Shown here piece by piece: positions 44,688 through 54,241 of a DNA stretch of 64,000 nt (the stretch's first letter is position 1; every line of letters begins with the position of its first letter). The notes below the pieces were generated by a model. The model was not told the DNA's origin. It did not search any database and saw only the letters and a list, made by a program, of their open reading frames with translations. Position numbers and translations under genes: made by a program. This DNA is from Methylobacillus methanolivorans (lineage in GTDB: Bacteria; Pseudomonadota; Gammaproteobacteria; Burkholderiales; Methylophilaceae): positions 1,426,001 through 1,490,000 of the forward strand of contig NZ_JBIWXY010000001.1 of NCBI RefSeq assembly GCF_044751345.1, given 5' to 3'.

Positions 44688-45004
44688 TCTCCATCCTGAT
44701 TGGCATACTCACCGCAGGCGGCGTTTACCTCTGCCTGCGCAGCCACACTTTCCCCGTCGTCCTCGGTCTCACGCTGTTGTCCTATGCCGTGAACCTGTTC
44801 CTGTTCATGATGGGGCGCCTAGTGATCGGCAAGCCTCCCATCATCAGCGAACAAGCCAGCAGCTATGCTGACCCATTACCACAGGCACTAGTGCTGACGG
44901 CGATTGTCATCAGCTTTGCCATGACCGCCTATATCATCGTATTGGCACTCAAGGCACGTACCGAGATGGGCAATGATCATGTGGATGGAAAGGATATCCG
45001 TTGA
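44675..45004 (+). CDS. mrpC: Mrp antiporter subunit C
   Basis: A 109-residue NuoK-like membrane subunit with three helices: ISILIGILTAGGVYLCLRSH, VLGLTLLSYAVNLFLFMMGR and ALVLTAIVISFAMTAYIIVL. It overlaps mrpA by 13 nt and mrpD by 4 nt, showing tight translational coupling. Confidence 0.95.
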   Translation: MEALISILIGILTAGGVYLCLRSHTFPVVLGLTLLSYAVNLFLFMMGRLVIGKPPIISEQASSYADPLPQALVLTAIVISFAMTAYIIVLALKARTEMGNDHVDGKDIR

Positions 45005-46533
45005 GCCACCTTGCCATCATCCCGTTGCTACTGCCGCTGTTTACCGGCATCTTCCTATTGCTGTTGCGCGAGCAACGCATCTATATCAAACGTACCATCT
45101 CCGGCCTTAGCAGCATTGCACTGATTGCCGTCTCCACCCAGCTATTGTGTGCCGTCAGCGATGGCAACATCCTGGTGTATTCGTTGAGCAACTGGCCTGC
45201 GCCTTTCGGTATTGTGCTGATGGCAGATCGCCTGGCAGCCCTGATGGTGTTGACTACCTCGCTACTAGCCCTGTTTTCACTCATTTATGCCATGAGTGGC
45301 ACGGATAGGCAGGGACGCCAGTTCCACATCCTGTTCCAGTTGCAGTTGTTCGGGCTTAACGGGGCTTTCCTCACCGCCGACCTGTTCAACCTGTTCGTGT
45401 TCTTCGAAGTATTGCTATTGGCGTCGTACAGCCTGTTGCTGCATGGTGGAGGACGCAAGCGCATACGCTCCGGCTTGCACTTCGTCGTCATCAATGTAGT
45501 GGGCTCTTCACTGTTCCTGTTTGCCGTCGGTATTCTCTACGGCATTCTGGGTACACTGAATATGGCTGATCTGGCAGTCAAGGTCGCCCATGTCAGCCCC
45601 GAGAATATCGGCCTCGTGAAAACCGCGGGCTTGCTGCTGTTTGTCGTATTTGCATTAAAAGCCGCGTTGTTGCCACTTTACCTCTGGCTACCCACCGCCT
45701 ATTCGCAAACCAGCGCCCCTGCTGCTGCCTTGTTCGCCATCATGACCAAGGTAGGTGCTTATAGCATCCTGCGCGTCTACAGCCTGATCTTCGGCAACGA
45801 AGCAGGCCCGCTTGCCAACCTGCTGGATGGCTGGTTGCTGGGCATGGCGCTCACCACCATCATCATTGGCAGCTTTGGCCTGCTGGGCAGCAAACGGTTA
45901 CGCCAGCAAGTCGCCTATCTGGTCGTGATTTCCGCAGGCACCCTGCTCACCGGCTTCAGCCTCAACTCGCAGGCTGGCATTGCCGCCGGGCTGTATTACC
46001 TGCCGCACACGACCTTCGCGACGGCTGCGCTATTCCTGCTTGCCGACCTCATCGTACAGCGCCGCGACCAGATGGAAGATAAGCTGGAGGCCGGGTTGGT
46101 CATCACCAAGCAAAAATTTCTCGGCGTCATGTTCTTCGTACTCGCCATCATTGCCTCTGGCCTTCCTCCTCTGTCGGGCTTCCTCGGCAAGTTCATGCTG
46201 TTGCGTGCTGCACTGGAACACCCAGCCCTGCCTTACATCATGGCGATTGTCTTGGTGAATGGCCTATTGACCGTGATTGCCATGGCACGCACAGGCGCGT
46301 TGTTCTTCTTTGCAGCCCATGCAGTCGACACTGCCACCAACACCTATATCAAGCAGAGCGAACCCGAGCCGCTCAAGGTACGCGAACTACTGCCCATCCT
46401 GTCATTGCTCGGCCTGTGCGTGCTCATGACTTTGTGGGCTGGCCCCATCAATAGCTACAGCCTGGAAACTGCCAACCAGTTACTGGATACACCAGCGTAC
46501 ATTGATGCCGTTCTTGGAAAGGAAGCACAATAA
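45001..46533 (+). CDS. mrpD: Mrp antiporter subunit D
   Basis: A 510-residue NuoL/M/N-like membrane subunit with about 14 helices. It has the family core FLTADLFNLFVFFEVLLLAS, ALKAALLPLYLWLPTAYSQT and SGLPPLSGFLGKFMLLRAAL. It starts at TTG 45001, overlapping the mrpC stop (TTGA). It ends one base inside mrpE. Confidence 0.95.
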   Translation: MSHLAIIPLLLPLFTGIFLLLLREQRIYIKRTISGLSSIALIAVSTQLLCAVSDGNILVYSLSNWPAPFGIVLMADRLAALMVLTTSLLALFSLIYAMSGTDRQGRQFHILFQLQLFGLNGAFLTADLFNLFVFFEVLLLASYSLLLHGGGRKRIRSGLHFVVINVVGSSLFLFAVGILYGILGTLNMADLAVKVAHVSPENIGLVKTAGLLLFVVFALKAALLPLYLWLPTAYSQTSAPAAALFAIMTKVGAYSILRVYSLIFGNEAGPLANLLDGWLLGMALTTIIIGSFGLLGSKRLRQQVAYLVVISAGTLLTGFSLNSQAGIAAGLYYLPHTTFATAALFLLADLIVQRRDQMEDKLEAGLVITKQKFLGVMFFVLAIIASGLPPLSGFLGKFMLLRAALEHPALPYIMAIVLVNGLLTVIAMARTGALFFFAAHAVDTATNTYIKQSEPEPLKVRELLPILSLLGLCVLMTLWAGPINSYSLETANQLLDTPAYIDAVLGKEAQ

Positions 46534-47021
46534 TGCAACGCTTCTTGCCCCACCCGCTGCTCACCATCATCCTGGCGATCATCTGGTTATTGCTCAACAA
46601 CAGCATAGAGCCAGGGCAAATTGTCCTGGGCCTGCTGCTCGGCTGGGCAATCCCATTTTTTGCCCTGCAATTCTGGCCAGATAAACTCAAAGTGCATAAA
46701 CCGCTCACCTTGTTGCGGTTCAGCTTTATCCTGCTCTATGACATCATCGAGGCCAATTTCATTGTCGCCATGCGTATTCTGGGCAACCCGGAGAAGCTGC
46801 GTCCGGCCTTTATCGTGGTGCCTATCGACCTGAATTCCGATTTCGGCATGAGCATTCTCGCCAATACCACCTGCCTGACCCCTGGCTCACTGTCGGCGCT
46901 ACTCGCACCTGACCGTAAAAGCATCCTGGTGCATGCGATTGACGTCGATGACGTCGATGCTTTCATCCATACCATCAAGACACGTTACGAACTGCCACTG
47001 AAGGAGATTTTCGAGGAATGA
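46533..47021 (+). CDS. mrpE: Mrp antiporter subunit E
   Basis: A 162-residue subunit with two or three N-terminal helices (LLTIILAIIWLLLNNSI, IVLGLLLGWAIPFFALQFWP) and a soluble C-terminal domain (NTTCLTPGSLSALLAPDRKS, VDDVDAFIHTIKTRYELPLK). It overlaps mrpD by one base and mrpF by 4 nt. Confidence 0.94.
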   Translation: MQRFLPHPLLTIILAIIWLLLNNSIEPGQIVLGLLLGWAIPFFALQFWPDKLKVHKPLTLLRFSFILLYDIIEANFIVAMRILGNPEKLRPAFIVVPIDLNSDFGMSILANTTCLTPGSLSALLAPDRKSILVHAIDVDDVDAFIHTIKTRYELPLKEIFEE

Positions 47022-47287
47022 TAGAAATCGCCATCCATATCGCATTCGTGCTGGTTTCAGCCGCGCTGGCACTGAATGCCTGGCGCCTGCTCAAAGGCCC
47101 AAGCGCGCCTGACCGCATCCTGGCCCTAGATACGCTCTACATCAACACCATCGCCTTACTGGTCGTGTTTGGCATCCATATCAAGAGCATGGTGTATTTC
47201 GAGGCGGCGTTGCTGATTGCCCTCATGGGTTTCATTGGCACCATTGCCATGTGCAAATACCTGTTGCGCGGAGACATTATCGAATGA
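47018..47287 (+). CDS. mrpF: Mrp antiporter subunit F
   Basis: An 89-residue membrane subunit with three helices and the family block RLLKGPSAPDRILALDTLYI. It overlaps mrpE and mrpG by 4 nt each. Confidence 0.94.
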   Translation: MIEIAIHIAFVLVSAALALNAWRLLKGPSAPDRILALDTLYINTIALLVVFGIHIKSMVYFEAALLIALMGFIGTIAMCKYLLRGDIIE

Positions 47288-47652
47288 ATATCGTACTGGA
47301 AATTTTGCTCTCGCTACTGATTGTGACCGGTGCCTTGCTCACCTTTATCGGCTCACTTGGCCTGGCCAGGCTACGCGACTTTTACACCCGCCTGCACGGC
47401 CCGACCAAAGGAACGACACTGGGCGTGGGCTGCCTGCTGATTGCCTCTTCCATTTTTTTCAGCGTGCAAGGAGAGGGCCTCAGCTTGCATGAAGTGCTGA
47501 TTACCCTGTTTCTGTTTATCACTGCACCAATCAGCGCTCACTTGCTAGCGAAATCAGCATTGCACCTCAAGGTGGAGTCGCTGGTGCCCTTGCCGGACGA
47601 AGCCATCGCCCGCAAGAACAGCCAACACAAGCCTTACCAGACACTGGACTAA
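47284..47652 (+). CDS. mrpG: Mrp antiporter subunit G
   Basis: A 122-residue membrane subunit with the PhaG/MnhG block GSLGLARLRDFYTRLHGPTK and GTTLGVGCLLIASSIFFSVQ. The ATG at 47284 overlaps the mrpF stop (ATGA). It is the last gene of the six-gene antiporter operon, whose role is sodium/proton exchange and pH balance. Confidence 0.94.
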   Translation: MNIVLEILLSLLIVTGALLTFIGSLGLARLRDFYTRLHGPTKGTTLGVGCLLIASSIFFSVQGEGLSLHEVLITLFLFITAPISAHLLAKSALHLKVESLVPLPDEAIARKNSQHKPYQTLD

Positions 47653-47664
47653 GCTACTAAATAC

Positions 47665-49755
47665 TCAATGCGCTGGCGGCGCTTTGTCAGCGCCCGCCTG
47701 ATCCTGTGTGGCAGCTTGCAAATCCTCCACACTCACATGACTGCTACGCTTGGGCGGAAACAGGAATAAGGCTGGGTTCTGGATAAAGCGCTTGGCCAAG
47801 GTCTTCAACAATAAGCGCCACTGGGCAAAGGTGACCTTGCGTGATTTCATTGCCACATACAGCGCCAAACTGAAACTCACCACAAGATTGGTCGTGCCTA
47901 TCAGCCAGATGCCGAGGATAGCAGTCACCAGCACCTGCCATGAAAAAATGAAATCCAGCGCCATAAAGGAATAACCGGTAAACGCCGAGGCAAAAGCGAT
48001 ATGGCGGATATCGATAGGCACGCCCAGTAGCACACCTAGGCCAGACATGCCGCCCAGCAAGCAACCAAAATAAAAGTTACCTGCCAACGCGCCCAGGTTA
48101 TTCTCCACATAGCGCGCGACACGATCAAGGCGCGCAGGCCCCAGCAACCATTCCAGCCAGCCCAAAGCACGTAAGCGTTGCGGGATTTTGTTATAAACCG
48201 CCATATTGTCGTGATAGCCCGCAATCAGGCCGGAAAGGAACAGGCACACCCCGGCAATCGCCGCATAAAACACGGCGCCGCTATGGAACGGATCGTTGGC
48301 GTCCAGCAAGGCATGCGCTTTTTCCGGCGTGATGAAGTGCTCGCCAGTCGCCGTCAGGATCAACCAGCCCACCAGCATCGCCACTGGTACCGCCATCATT
48401 ACGTTACCAAGGATAGCAATGGTTTGACTGCGGAATGTCTGCGCAATAATGGTCACCAGCTTATCGAGGTTCTTGTTCTTGCGGTCACTGGCGTCAATGC
48501 TCGCCGCAATCGCCGCTGCCGTCATCGCGGGCTGCTTGGTGGCTACCGTGAAGTGCAGGATGTGAATCAACGCAAAACCCAGGCCGTAATTGAGGCTGAA
48601 CAGGATAGCCTCAGTCAGGGGCGCATAATGGTGCTTGGCGGCAATGATCTTGAGCATGGTCATGAGTGCAATGATCACGCCCGCCCCCATCGCTGAGCGC
48701 ATCAAGCCAAAATATTCGCTACGCGTCTCGGTGATGTAGTGTTCGCCAGTACGGCTCGCATTCTCCGTCACGCGCAAAGCCATCAACTCGACATTCTCAC
48801 GGAAATGCTGGCGCACATCATTCTTGTGACGCTCAGCGGAAACCAGCGTCTTGAACAATTGCACCATGGCCACGCCAGCATCTGCCTCGCTGCGTACCAG
48901 CTTGATGATACCCAGCAAGCTCTCCAACCGCCGCACCTGTTGCCCCATGCGCTGCAGCAAGAATGTCAGGCGCACGCTGGTCCCGGTTTGCGAACTATTG
49001 CGCCTTATCTTGGCAATCACTTGGCGGCATTGATCCAGCATTACGAGTATGTGGCCCACATCGTGTTGCTGCTCCAGGGGCTTGGCAAGCAAAGCCTGCA
49101 ACTCAACACTCTGGGTAATAAAAGGCGAATCGTGGTACTCGATCTCGGGGTGATTGCGGATCAACTCAGGCTCAAGGCCAGAAGCAGCGAGCCGGTAAGA
49201 TAGCACCTGCGCCGCATCCAGCAGGCTTTTCTGGCACTCAGCCACCTTCTCGGCAGGCACTTCATTAAAGCGCAAGGCATGCACCAGTTGCAGCCAGACC
49301 TCATCAGGCACGGAAGATACCCACTCCTCATCGCCATTCTTTGGGAATATCTGCCCAAATAAGTCCTTGAGATAAGCCGGATTAATGGCATCGGGCAGCA
49401 TCTTGTGGCCAATACGGCGTGCCAACTCTGTAAAAAAACCACTGTTAGGCTGAATGCCAGAATCCACATACAGCGAGATAGGCTTGCGTCCCACCAGCAG
49501 GCTGACGATAGCATCACGCAGCAAGCGTGCCTTGTCCGGATCGCTGTTCAATACATGGCAAAGTGCCTGCACTGCATGGGCAGCATGCGCGGTATCGTTA
49601 TTGTGGCGTGGACGAATTTCTGCCACCAAGTCAGCAACCAAGTGGGCGGCATTCGTATTATGTTGTGCGTAATCGCGCAGGATTTCTTCCATCAGCATAT
49701 TTCTATCGAAAACATTTTTGTGATTATCAGGAATTGATTTCTTTGTTCTTATCAT
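47665..49755 (-). CDS. Gcr-type 'site-specific recombinase' family membrane protein
   Basis: A 696-residue protein matching the family named site-specific recombinase Gcr (PF10136). The first 350 residues are soluble and helical (DLVAEIRPRHNNDTAHAAHA, ALRFNEVPAEKVAECQKSLL). The rest holds about six to eight membrane helices with loops (MSGLGVLLGVPIDIRHIAFA). I see no tyrosine or serine recombinase catalytic motif, so the family name is doubtful and this is better seen as an inner-membrane protein of unknown role. ATG codons at 49755 and about 49698 (MLMEEILRD) are both possible starts. It is convergent with mrpG. Confidence 0.75.
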   Translation of the reverse strand: MIRTKKSIPDNHKNVFDRNMLMEEILRDYAQHNTNAAHLVADLVAEIRPRHNNDTAHAAHAVQALCHVLNSDPDKARLLRDAIVSLLVGRKPISLYVDSGIQPNSGFFTELARRIGHKMLPDAINPAYLKDLFGQIFPKNGDEEWVSSVPDEVWLQLVHALRFNEVPAEKVAECQKSLLDAAQVLSYRLAASGLEPELIRNHPEIEYHDSPFITQSVELQALLAKPLEQQHDVGHILVMLDQCRQVIAKIRRNSSQTGTSVRLTFLLQRMGQQVRRLESLLGIIKLVRSEADAGVAMVQLFKTLVSAERHKNDVRQHFRENVELMALRVTENASRTGEHYITETRSEYFGLMRSAMGAGVIIALMTMLKIIAAKHHYAPLTEAILFSLNYGLGFALIHILHFTVATKQPAMTAAAIAASIDASDRKNKNLDKLVTIIAQTFRSQTIAILGNVMMAVPVAMLVGWLILTATGEHFITPEKAHALLDANDPFHSGAVFYAAIAGVCLFLSGLIAGYHDNMAVYNKIPQRLRALGWLEWLLGPARLDRVARYVENNLGALAGNFYFGCLLGGMSGLGVLLGVPIDIRHIAFASAFTGYSFMALDFIFSWQVLVTAILGIWLIGTTNLVVSFSLALYVAMKSRKVTFAQWRLLLKTLAKRFIQNPALFLFPPKRSSHVSVEDLQAATQDQAGADKAPPAH

Positions 49756-49780
49756 CCCACATATGAGCTTGAGGCACGCA

Positions 49781-50551
49781 CTATAATGCCGCTCCCAGCG
49801 TCAGATGCAGGCGCTTTTCGCTGTTGACACGGCGCAAGACCAATTCCACCTCCTGCCCAGCATGGCGATGAACGATTTGCTGTAGTGCCTGCGCTGACGG
49901 AATAGGCTCCCCAGCAAGATTGAGCAAGACGTCCCCCACAGCCACCCCAGCTTGCGCCGCAGGAGATCCGGTAATCACCGCCAGCACCGTCAAGCCGGGT
50001 TTAGCATCGTCCTTGCTGGGTTGCATGACATGCACACCCAGCGCGGGCGGTGCCAGCTTGCCCCAGTAAGTAGCAAAGTAACTATAGACCTCACCTTTCC
50101 CAGCACTGGTTCCCTGGCTCTTTGACTGCTCCTTGATTTGCTGCAGCCTCATTGCCGCAGTTGGCGCAGCGATCAGCTTGGTATACACAATCACCGCATC
50201 CGCCTTGACCTTGGCTGCCTGAGAAACGGCGCGTGAAGGCGGAACATCGGTGGTTTCAAAACTGGAATAACCCAACATTTCGTAACCATCATTCAGCATG
50301 CGCTGGTAATCATCCGTTTCATTCACGCCTTTATAGATGGTTGGTTCCTGGCCACCTGGGCTCAGTTTCACGCCATGCAATTGGCGAGCGACATAGTGCT
50401 GGGTATAAGGATTATCCTCAGCAGGTACCTCCACCGGCGGCACAGCAATCACGGGCTGATCCGGTATCGGCTGCTTCACCACCGGCTTGCTACAAGCAGC
50501 CAGCATGGCTAGCAATAATACGATGACATAGGGATGCATCATCCTCTCCAC
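49781..50551 (-). CDS. PDZ-domain lipoprotein
   Basis: A 256-residue envelope protein with a lipobox-like signal (VLLLAMLAACSKP) near residue 20, then a Pro/Val-rich linker and a central part (GYEMLGYSSFETTDVPPSRA). A C-terminal PDZ-type domain has GLTVLAVITGSPAAQAGVAV followed by GDVLLNLAGEPI. It lacks a protease catalytic domain. It may bind C-termini of misfolded envelope proteins. Its partner cannot be told. The start may be the second ATG (MMHPYV). Confidence 0.82.
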   Translation of the reverse strand: MERMMHPYVIVLLLAMLAACSKPVVKQPIPDQPVIAVPPVEVPAEDNPYTQHYVARQLHGVKLSPGGQEPTIYKGVNETDDYQRMLNDGYEMLGYSSFETTDVPPSRAVSQAAKVKADAVIVYTKLIAAPTAAMRLQQIKEQSKSQGTSAGKGEVYSYFATYWGKLAPPALGVHVMQPSKDDAKPGLTVLAVITGSPAAQAGVAVGDVLLNLAGEPIPSAQALQQIVHRHAGQEVELVLRRVNSEKRLHLTLGAAL

Positions 50552-50660
50552 TCATTTTTCCTAGCGACAATGGTATGATGAAACGATGTTTTTTTCATCG
50601 CCTGCGTACACGCTACAGGCAGATTAACCGACCAACTCCATCAACCATCACTCTTCACTT

Positions 50661-51248
50661 ATGGCAATAGACATCATCCGTATCGGCCTGGTTTCGATCA
50701 GTGACCGTGCATCCAGCGGCGCTTACGAAGACAAGGGCATCCCTTCCCTGCAAGAGTGGCTAGGCCGCGCATTGGCAACCCCGTGGGAAAGCACGCTACG
50801 CGTGATTCCTGACGAACAGGATGAAATAGAAGCAACCCTGCGCGACCTGGTGGATTTCGATGGCTGCCACTTGGTGCTGACCACAGGCGGCACTGGGCCT
50901 GCTATTCGCGACGTCACACCAGAGGCAACTCTGGCAGTGGCAGACAAGGTGATGCCTGGCTTTGGCGAACAAATGCGCCAGATCAGCCTCAACTTCGTGC
51001 CCACCGCCATCCTCTCACGCCAAGTCGCGGTCATCCGCAAGCGTAGCCTGATTATCAACCTGCCGGGGCAACCCAAGGCTATTGCCCAAACCCTCGAAGG
51101 CCTGAAGGATGAACATGGCAAAACCGTGGTGCCTGGCATTTTTGCCGCCGTGCCTTATTGCCTAGATTTGATCGAGGCACCTTACATCGAGACCAATCCC
51201 GACATCGTATCGTCATTCCGCCCTAAATCCGCACAAAAGCCCGCTTGA
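50661..51248 (+). CDS. mog: molybdopterin adenylyltransferase
   Basis: Adenylates molybdopterin before metal insertion in molybdenum cofactor synthesis. The 195-residue product has RIGLVSISDRASSGAYEDKG, LVLTTGGTGPAIRDVTPEAT (the molybdopterin-binding GGTG motif), SRQVAVIRKRSLIINLPGQP and KAIAQTLEGL. It is followed 3 nt later by thiL. The Mop gene 40 kb upstream makes molybdate handling a shared theme. Confidence 0.92.
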   Translation: MAIDIIRIGLVSISDRASSGAYEDKGIPSLQEWLGRALATPWESTLRVIPDEQDEIEATLRDLVDFDGCHLVLTTGGTGPAIRDVTPEATLAVADKVMPGFGEQMRQISLNFVPTAILSRQVAVIRKRSLIINLPGQPKAIAQTLEGLKDEHGKTVVPGIFAAVPYCLDLIEAPYIETNPDIVSSFRPKSAQKPA

Positions 51249-51251
51249 TCC

Positions 51252-52208
51252 ATGGCCTCGGAATTCGACCTCATCAAGCGTTACTTTAATCGCCCGCAGC
51301 CAGACGCTATCCTGGGCGTGGGCGATGATGCAGCCTTGGTGCAAGTCTCTCCAGGCATGCAGCTGGCCATCTCTGCCGACATGCTGGTAGCAGGCACTCA
51401 CTTTTATGCAGACATAGATTCCTGGATGATAGGCTGGAAATCCATGGCAGTGAATATCTCCGATATGGCTGCCATGGGCGCTCAACCTCGTTGGGCCACA
51501 TTGGCTATCGCCTTGCCAAAAGCGGATGAAACCTGGGTCGCCAGGTTTGCTGAAGGTTTTTTTGCCTGCGCCGAGCAATTCAATGTCGCCCTGATAGGTG
51601 GCGACACCACACGCGGGCCGCTCACCATCAGTGTACAGATCATGGGCGAAATTGCGCCAGGCCAATCATTGCTACGCAGCAATGCCCAAGCGGGTGATGA
51701 TCTCTGGGTATCTGGGCCATTAGGCGATGCCGCATTGGCGCTGGCAGCCATCCAGGGACGATTCCCCCTCAGCGAGGCTGAACTTGACGCATGTAGCCCG
51801 GCCTTGCATCAACCCCAACCCAGAGTGGCCCTGGGGCTGGCTTTGCAGGGTTTAGCTCACAGCGCACTGGATATCTCCGATGGCCTGCTTGCCGACCTTG
51901 GGCATATCCTCGAACGCTCAGAGCTAGGAGCTGAGGTCTGGCTGAATGCCATTCCACAGTCAAAAACTGTAAGCGCACACTCTCACCAAAGCGAAGTCCA
52001 GGCGATGATTCTCTCCGGCGGTGATGATTACGAACTATGCTTTACTGCCCCAGCAAAAAATCGCCACCGTATTGCAGAGATTGGCCAAAAGCTAGGCCTG
52101 ACCCTAGCAGTCATCGGGCAGATGACCGCATCCCCCACACTCACCATTCTAGGGCTGGACGACACCCCGCTGACTCTCAAGGAGCATGGCTTTGACCATT
52201 TTGCCTGA
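51252..52208 (+). CDS. thiL: thiamine-monophosphate kinase
   Basis: Makes thiamine diphosphate from thiamine monophosphate. The 318-residue product has EFDLIKRYFNRP, LGVGDDAALVQVSPGMQLAI, VNISDMAAMGAQPRWATLAI, LIGGDTTRGPLTISVQIMGE, LDISDGLLADLGHILER and SGGDDYELCFTAP, all ThiL-type. The gene overlaps pgpA by 23 nt. Confidence 0.94.
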   Translation: MASEFDLIKRYFNRPQPDAILGVGDDAALVQVSPGMQLAISADMLVAGTHFYADIDSWMIGWKSMAVNISDMAAMGAQPRWATLAIALPKADETWVARFAEGFFACAEQFNVALIGGDTTRGPLTISVQIMGEIAPGQSLLRSNAQAGDDLWVSGPLGDAALALAAIQGRFPLSEAELDACSPALHQPQPRVALGLALQGLAHSALDISDGLLADLGHILERSELGAEVWLNAIPQSKTVSAHSHQSEVQAMILSGGDDYELCFTAPAKNRHRIAEIGQKLGLTLAVIGQMTASPTLTILGLDDTPLTLKEHGFDHFA

Positions 52209-52683
52209 TCGCCACTTTCTGTTGCGCCACCCTGCGCATTTCCTTGCACTTGGTTTTGGCAGCGGCCTGGCGCCCAAAGGCCCGGGCACGTTCGGCACCC
52301 TGGTAGCATTACCACTATTCGGCCTATTGCTGCTGTTGCCTGAAGTGAGCCACCTGCCTATCCTGGCGCTATTATTCCTGATGGGTATTCCACTCTGCGG
52401 CATAACGGGACGCAACTTAGGCGTCAGCGATCACGGTGGTATCGTCTGGGATGAGATTGTCGCCTTCATGCTAGTGCTGGAATTCACACCCAAGGCCTGG
52501 GAATGGTGGCTTTATGCCTTCCTGCTCTTCCGTCTGTTCGATATCTGGAAACCCTTCCCCATCCGCACACTGGATCGCCAAGTACATGGCGGCTTCGGCG
52601 TGATGCTGGATGATGTGCTCGCCGCAATCTATGCAATTGCCGTATTGAAAGGAACCCAATGGTGGATGATGCAACACTTTTAA
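52186..52683 (+). CDS. pgpA: phosphatidylglycerophosphatase A
   Basis: Inner-membrane phosphatase that makes phosphatidylglycerol. The 165-residue product has FGSGLAPKGPGTFGTLVALP near residue 23, VSDHGGIVWDEIVAFMLVLE in the middle and several membrane helices. It overlaps thiL by 23 nt and the CinA gene by 25 nt. Confidence 0.93.
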   Translation: MALTILPDRHFLLRHPAHFLALGFGSGLAPKGPGTFGTLVALPLFGLLLLLPEVSHLPILALLFLMGIPLCGITGRNLGVSDHGGIVWDEIVAFMLVLEFTPKAWEWWLYAFLLFRLFDIWKPFPIRTLDRQVHGGFGVMLDDVLAAIYAIAVLKGTQWWMMQHF

Positions 52684-53162
52684 CTCTGGCTCACGAGCTT
52701 GGCACCGCCTTGAAGAATAAAGGCTGGAACCTGACCCTCGCCGAATCCTGCACCGGTGGCTGGGCAGCGCAATCTGTTACAGCGATCGCTGGTAGCTCGG
52801 CATGGTTTGACCGCGGCTTTGTCACCTACAGCAACCTTGCTAAACAACAGATGCTAGGGGTTGGCGCAGATACACTGGAACAATACGGTGCGGTCAGCGA
52901 GCAAACTGCAGAGGAAATGGCCTTGGGTGCCATCGCCCACAGCTCGGCAGACATCAGTGCAGCCATTACCGGCATTGCCGGGCCAGAGGGCGGCAGCACT
53001 GAAAAGCCCGTCGGTACGGTATGCTTTGGCTGGAGTTGTAAAAGCGGTCAAATCCTCACGCAAACAGAAGTATTTTCAGGTGATCGCGAGGCGGTGCGGA
53101 GACAAGCGGTCAAAACCGCATTAACAGGCTTGTTGCAACTTACCTTAGCCACTGATTTATGA
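52659..53162 (+). CDS. pncC: CinA C-terminal/PncC family nicotinamide-nucleotide amidase
   Basis: A 167-residue stand-alone CinA C-terminal domain; the family deamidates nicotinamide mononucleotide. Motifs: LTLAESCTGGWAAQSVTAIA, GSSAWFDRGFVTYSNLAKQQ, AAITGIAGPEGGSTEKPVGT and FSGDREAVRRQAVKTAL. It lies just before recA, as in many proteobacteria. Confidence 0.93.
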   Translation: MVDDATLLTLAHELGTALKNKGWNLTLAESCTGGWAAQSVTAIAGSSAWFDRGFVTYSNLAKQQMLGVGADTLEQYGAVSEQTAEEMALGAIAHSSADISAAITGIAGPEGGSTEKPVGTVCFGWSCKSGQILTQTEVFSGDREAVRRQAVKTALTGLLQLTLATDL

Positions 53163-53206
53163 AATAATTGCAGGCTTTAGCAGGTAACTCGAAAAGGTAT
53201 TCACTG

Positions 53207-54241
53207 ATGGATGAAAATAGAAGCAAAGCGCTAGCCGCCGCCCTCTCGCAAATTGAGAAACAATTCGGCAAAGGCTCCATTATGCGCATGGGCGACACTG
53301 ACGTCGCCGCTGACATCCAGGCAGTCTCTACCGGCTCGCTGGGCCTGGATATTGCCCTCGGCATTGGTGGTTTGCCACGTGGCCGTATCGTGGAAATTTA
53401 TGGCCCTGAATCATCAGGCAAGACCACGCTGACATTGTCCGTGATTGCACAAATGCAAAAACTGGGTGGCACGGCAGCGTTTATTGATGCTGAACACGCA
53501 CTTGATCCGCAATATGCGCAAAAGCTAGGCGTGAATGTTTCCGAGTTACTGATCTCCCAGCCTGATACTGGCGAACAAGCACTTGAAATCGCCGACATGC
53601 TGGTGCGCTCAGGCTCTGTTGATATCGTTGTTGTCGACTCTGTAGCAGCACTGACACCCAAGGCCGAAATCGAAGGCGAAATGGGCGACTCACACATGGG
53701 CCTGCAAGCCCGCCTGATGTCACAAGCGCTGCGTAAGCTCACGGCCAACATCAAGCGCACCAATACGCTGGTCATCTTTATCAACCAGATCCGCATGAAG
53801 ATCGGCGTGATGTTCGGCAACCCCGAAACCACCACTGGCGGTAATGCACTGAAGTTCTACGCCTCTGTGCGCCTGGATATCCGCCGCACTGGCGCCATCA
53901 AGAAGGGTGATGAAATCACCGGCTCCGAAACTCGCGTCAAGGTGGTGAAAAACAAAGTTTCGCCCCCATTCAAGCAAGCAGAATTCGACATTCTCTACGG
54001 TGAGGGTATCTCGCGTGAAGGCGAAATCATCGAGTTGGGCGTGAACCTCAAGCTGGTTGAAAAAGCGGGTGCCTGGTATAGCTACAAGGGCGATAAAATT
54101 GGCCAAGGCAAAGATAATGCGCGCGAGTTCCTCAAGGAGCACCCGGCGATTGCCGATGAAATTGATGCCAAGATTCGTGAACAATCCAACCTGGCCAATG
54201 CCGCGATGACCACGGCGCCGGATGAAGAAGACGACGAATAA
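53207..54241 (+). CDS. recA: recombinase RecA
   Basis: Strand-exchange protein for homologous recombination and the SOS co-protease. The 344-residue product has Walker A GPESSGKTTLTL near residue 66, AFIDAEHALDP, IVVVDSVAALTPKAEIEGEM, the loop L2 region NPETTTGGNALKFYASVRLD and a C-terminal acidic tail (DEEDDE). I use the ATG at 53207 with GAAAAGG upstream; an in-frame extension to 53168 is not supported. I saw no E. coli-type SOS box between the CinA gene and recA. It overlaps recX by 20 nt. Confidence 0.97.
   Translation: MDENRSKALAAALSQIEKQFGKGSIMRMGDTDVAADIQAVSTGSLGLDIALGIGGLPRGRIVEIYGPESSGKTTLTLSVIAQMQKLGGTAAFIDAEHALDPQYAQKLGVNVSELLISQPDTGEQALEIADMLVRSGSVDIVVVDSVAALTPKAEIEGEMGDSHMGLQARLMSQALRKLTANIKRTNTLVIFINQIRMKIGVMFGNPETTTGGNALKFYASVRLDIRRTGAIKKGDEITGSETRVKVVKNKVSPPFKQAEFDILYGEGISREGEIIELGVNLKLVEKAGAWYSYKGDKIGQGKDNAREFLKEHPAIADEIDAKIREQSNLANAAMTTAPDEEDDE

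Noticed and set aside
53163..53206. LexA/SOS box before recA
   Set aside because: No CTGT-N8-ACAG pattern was seen in this gap; transcription may come from the upstream genes or use another operator.
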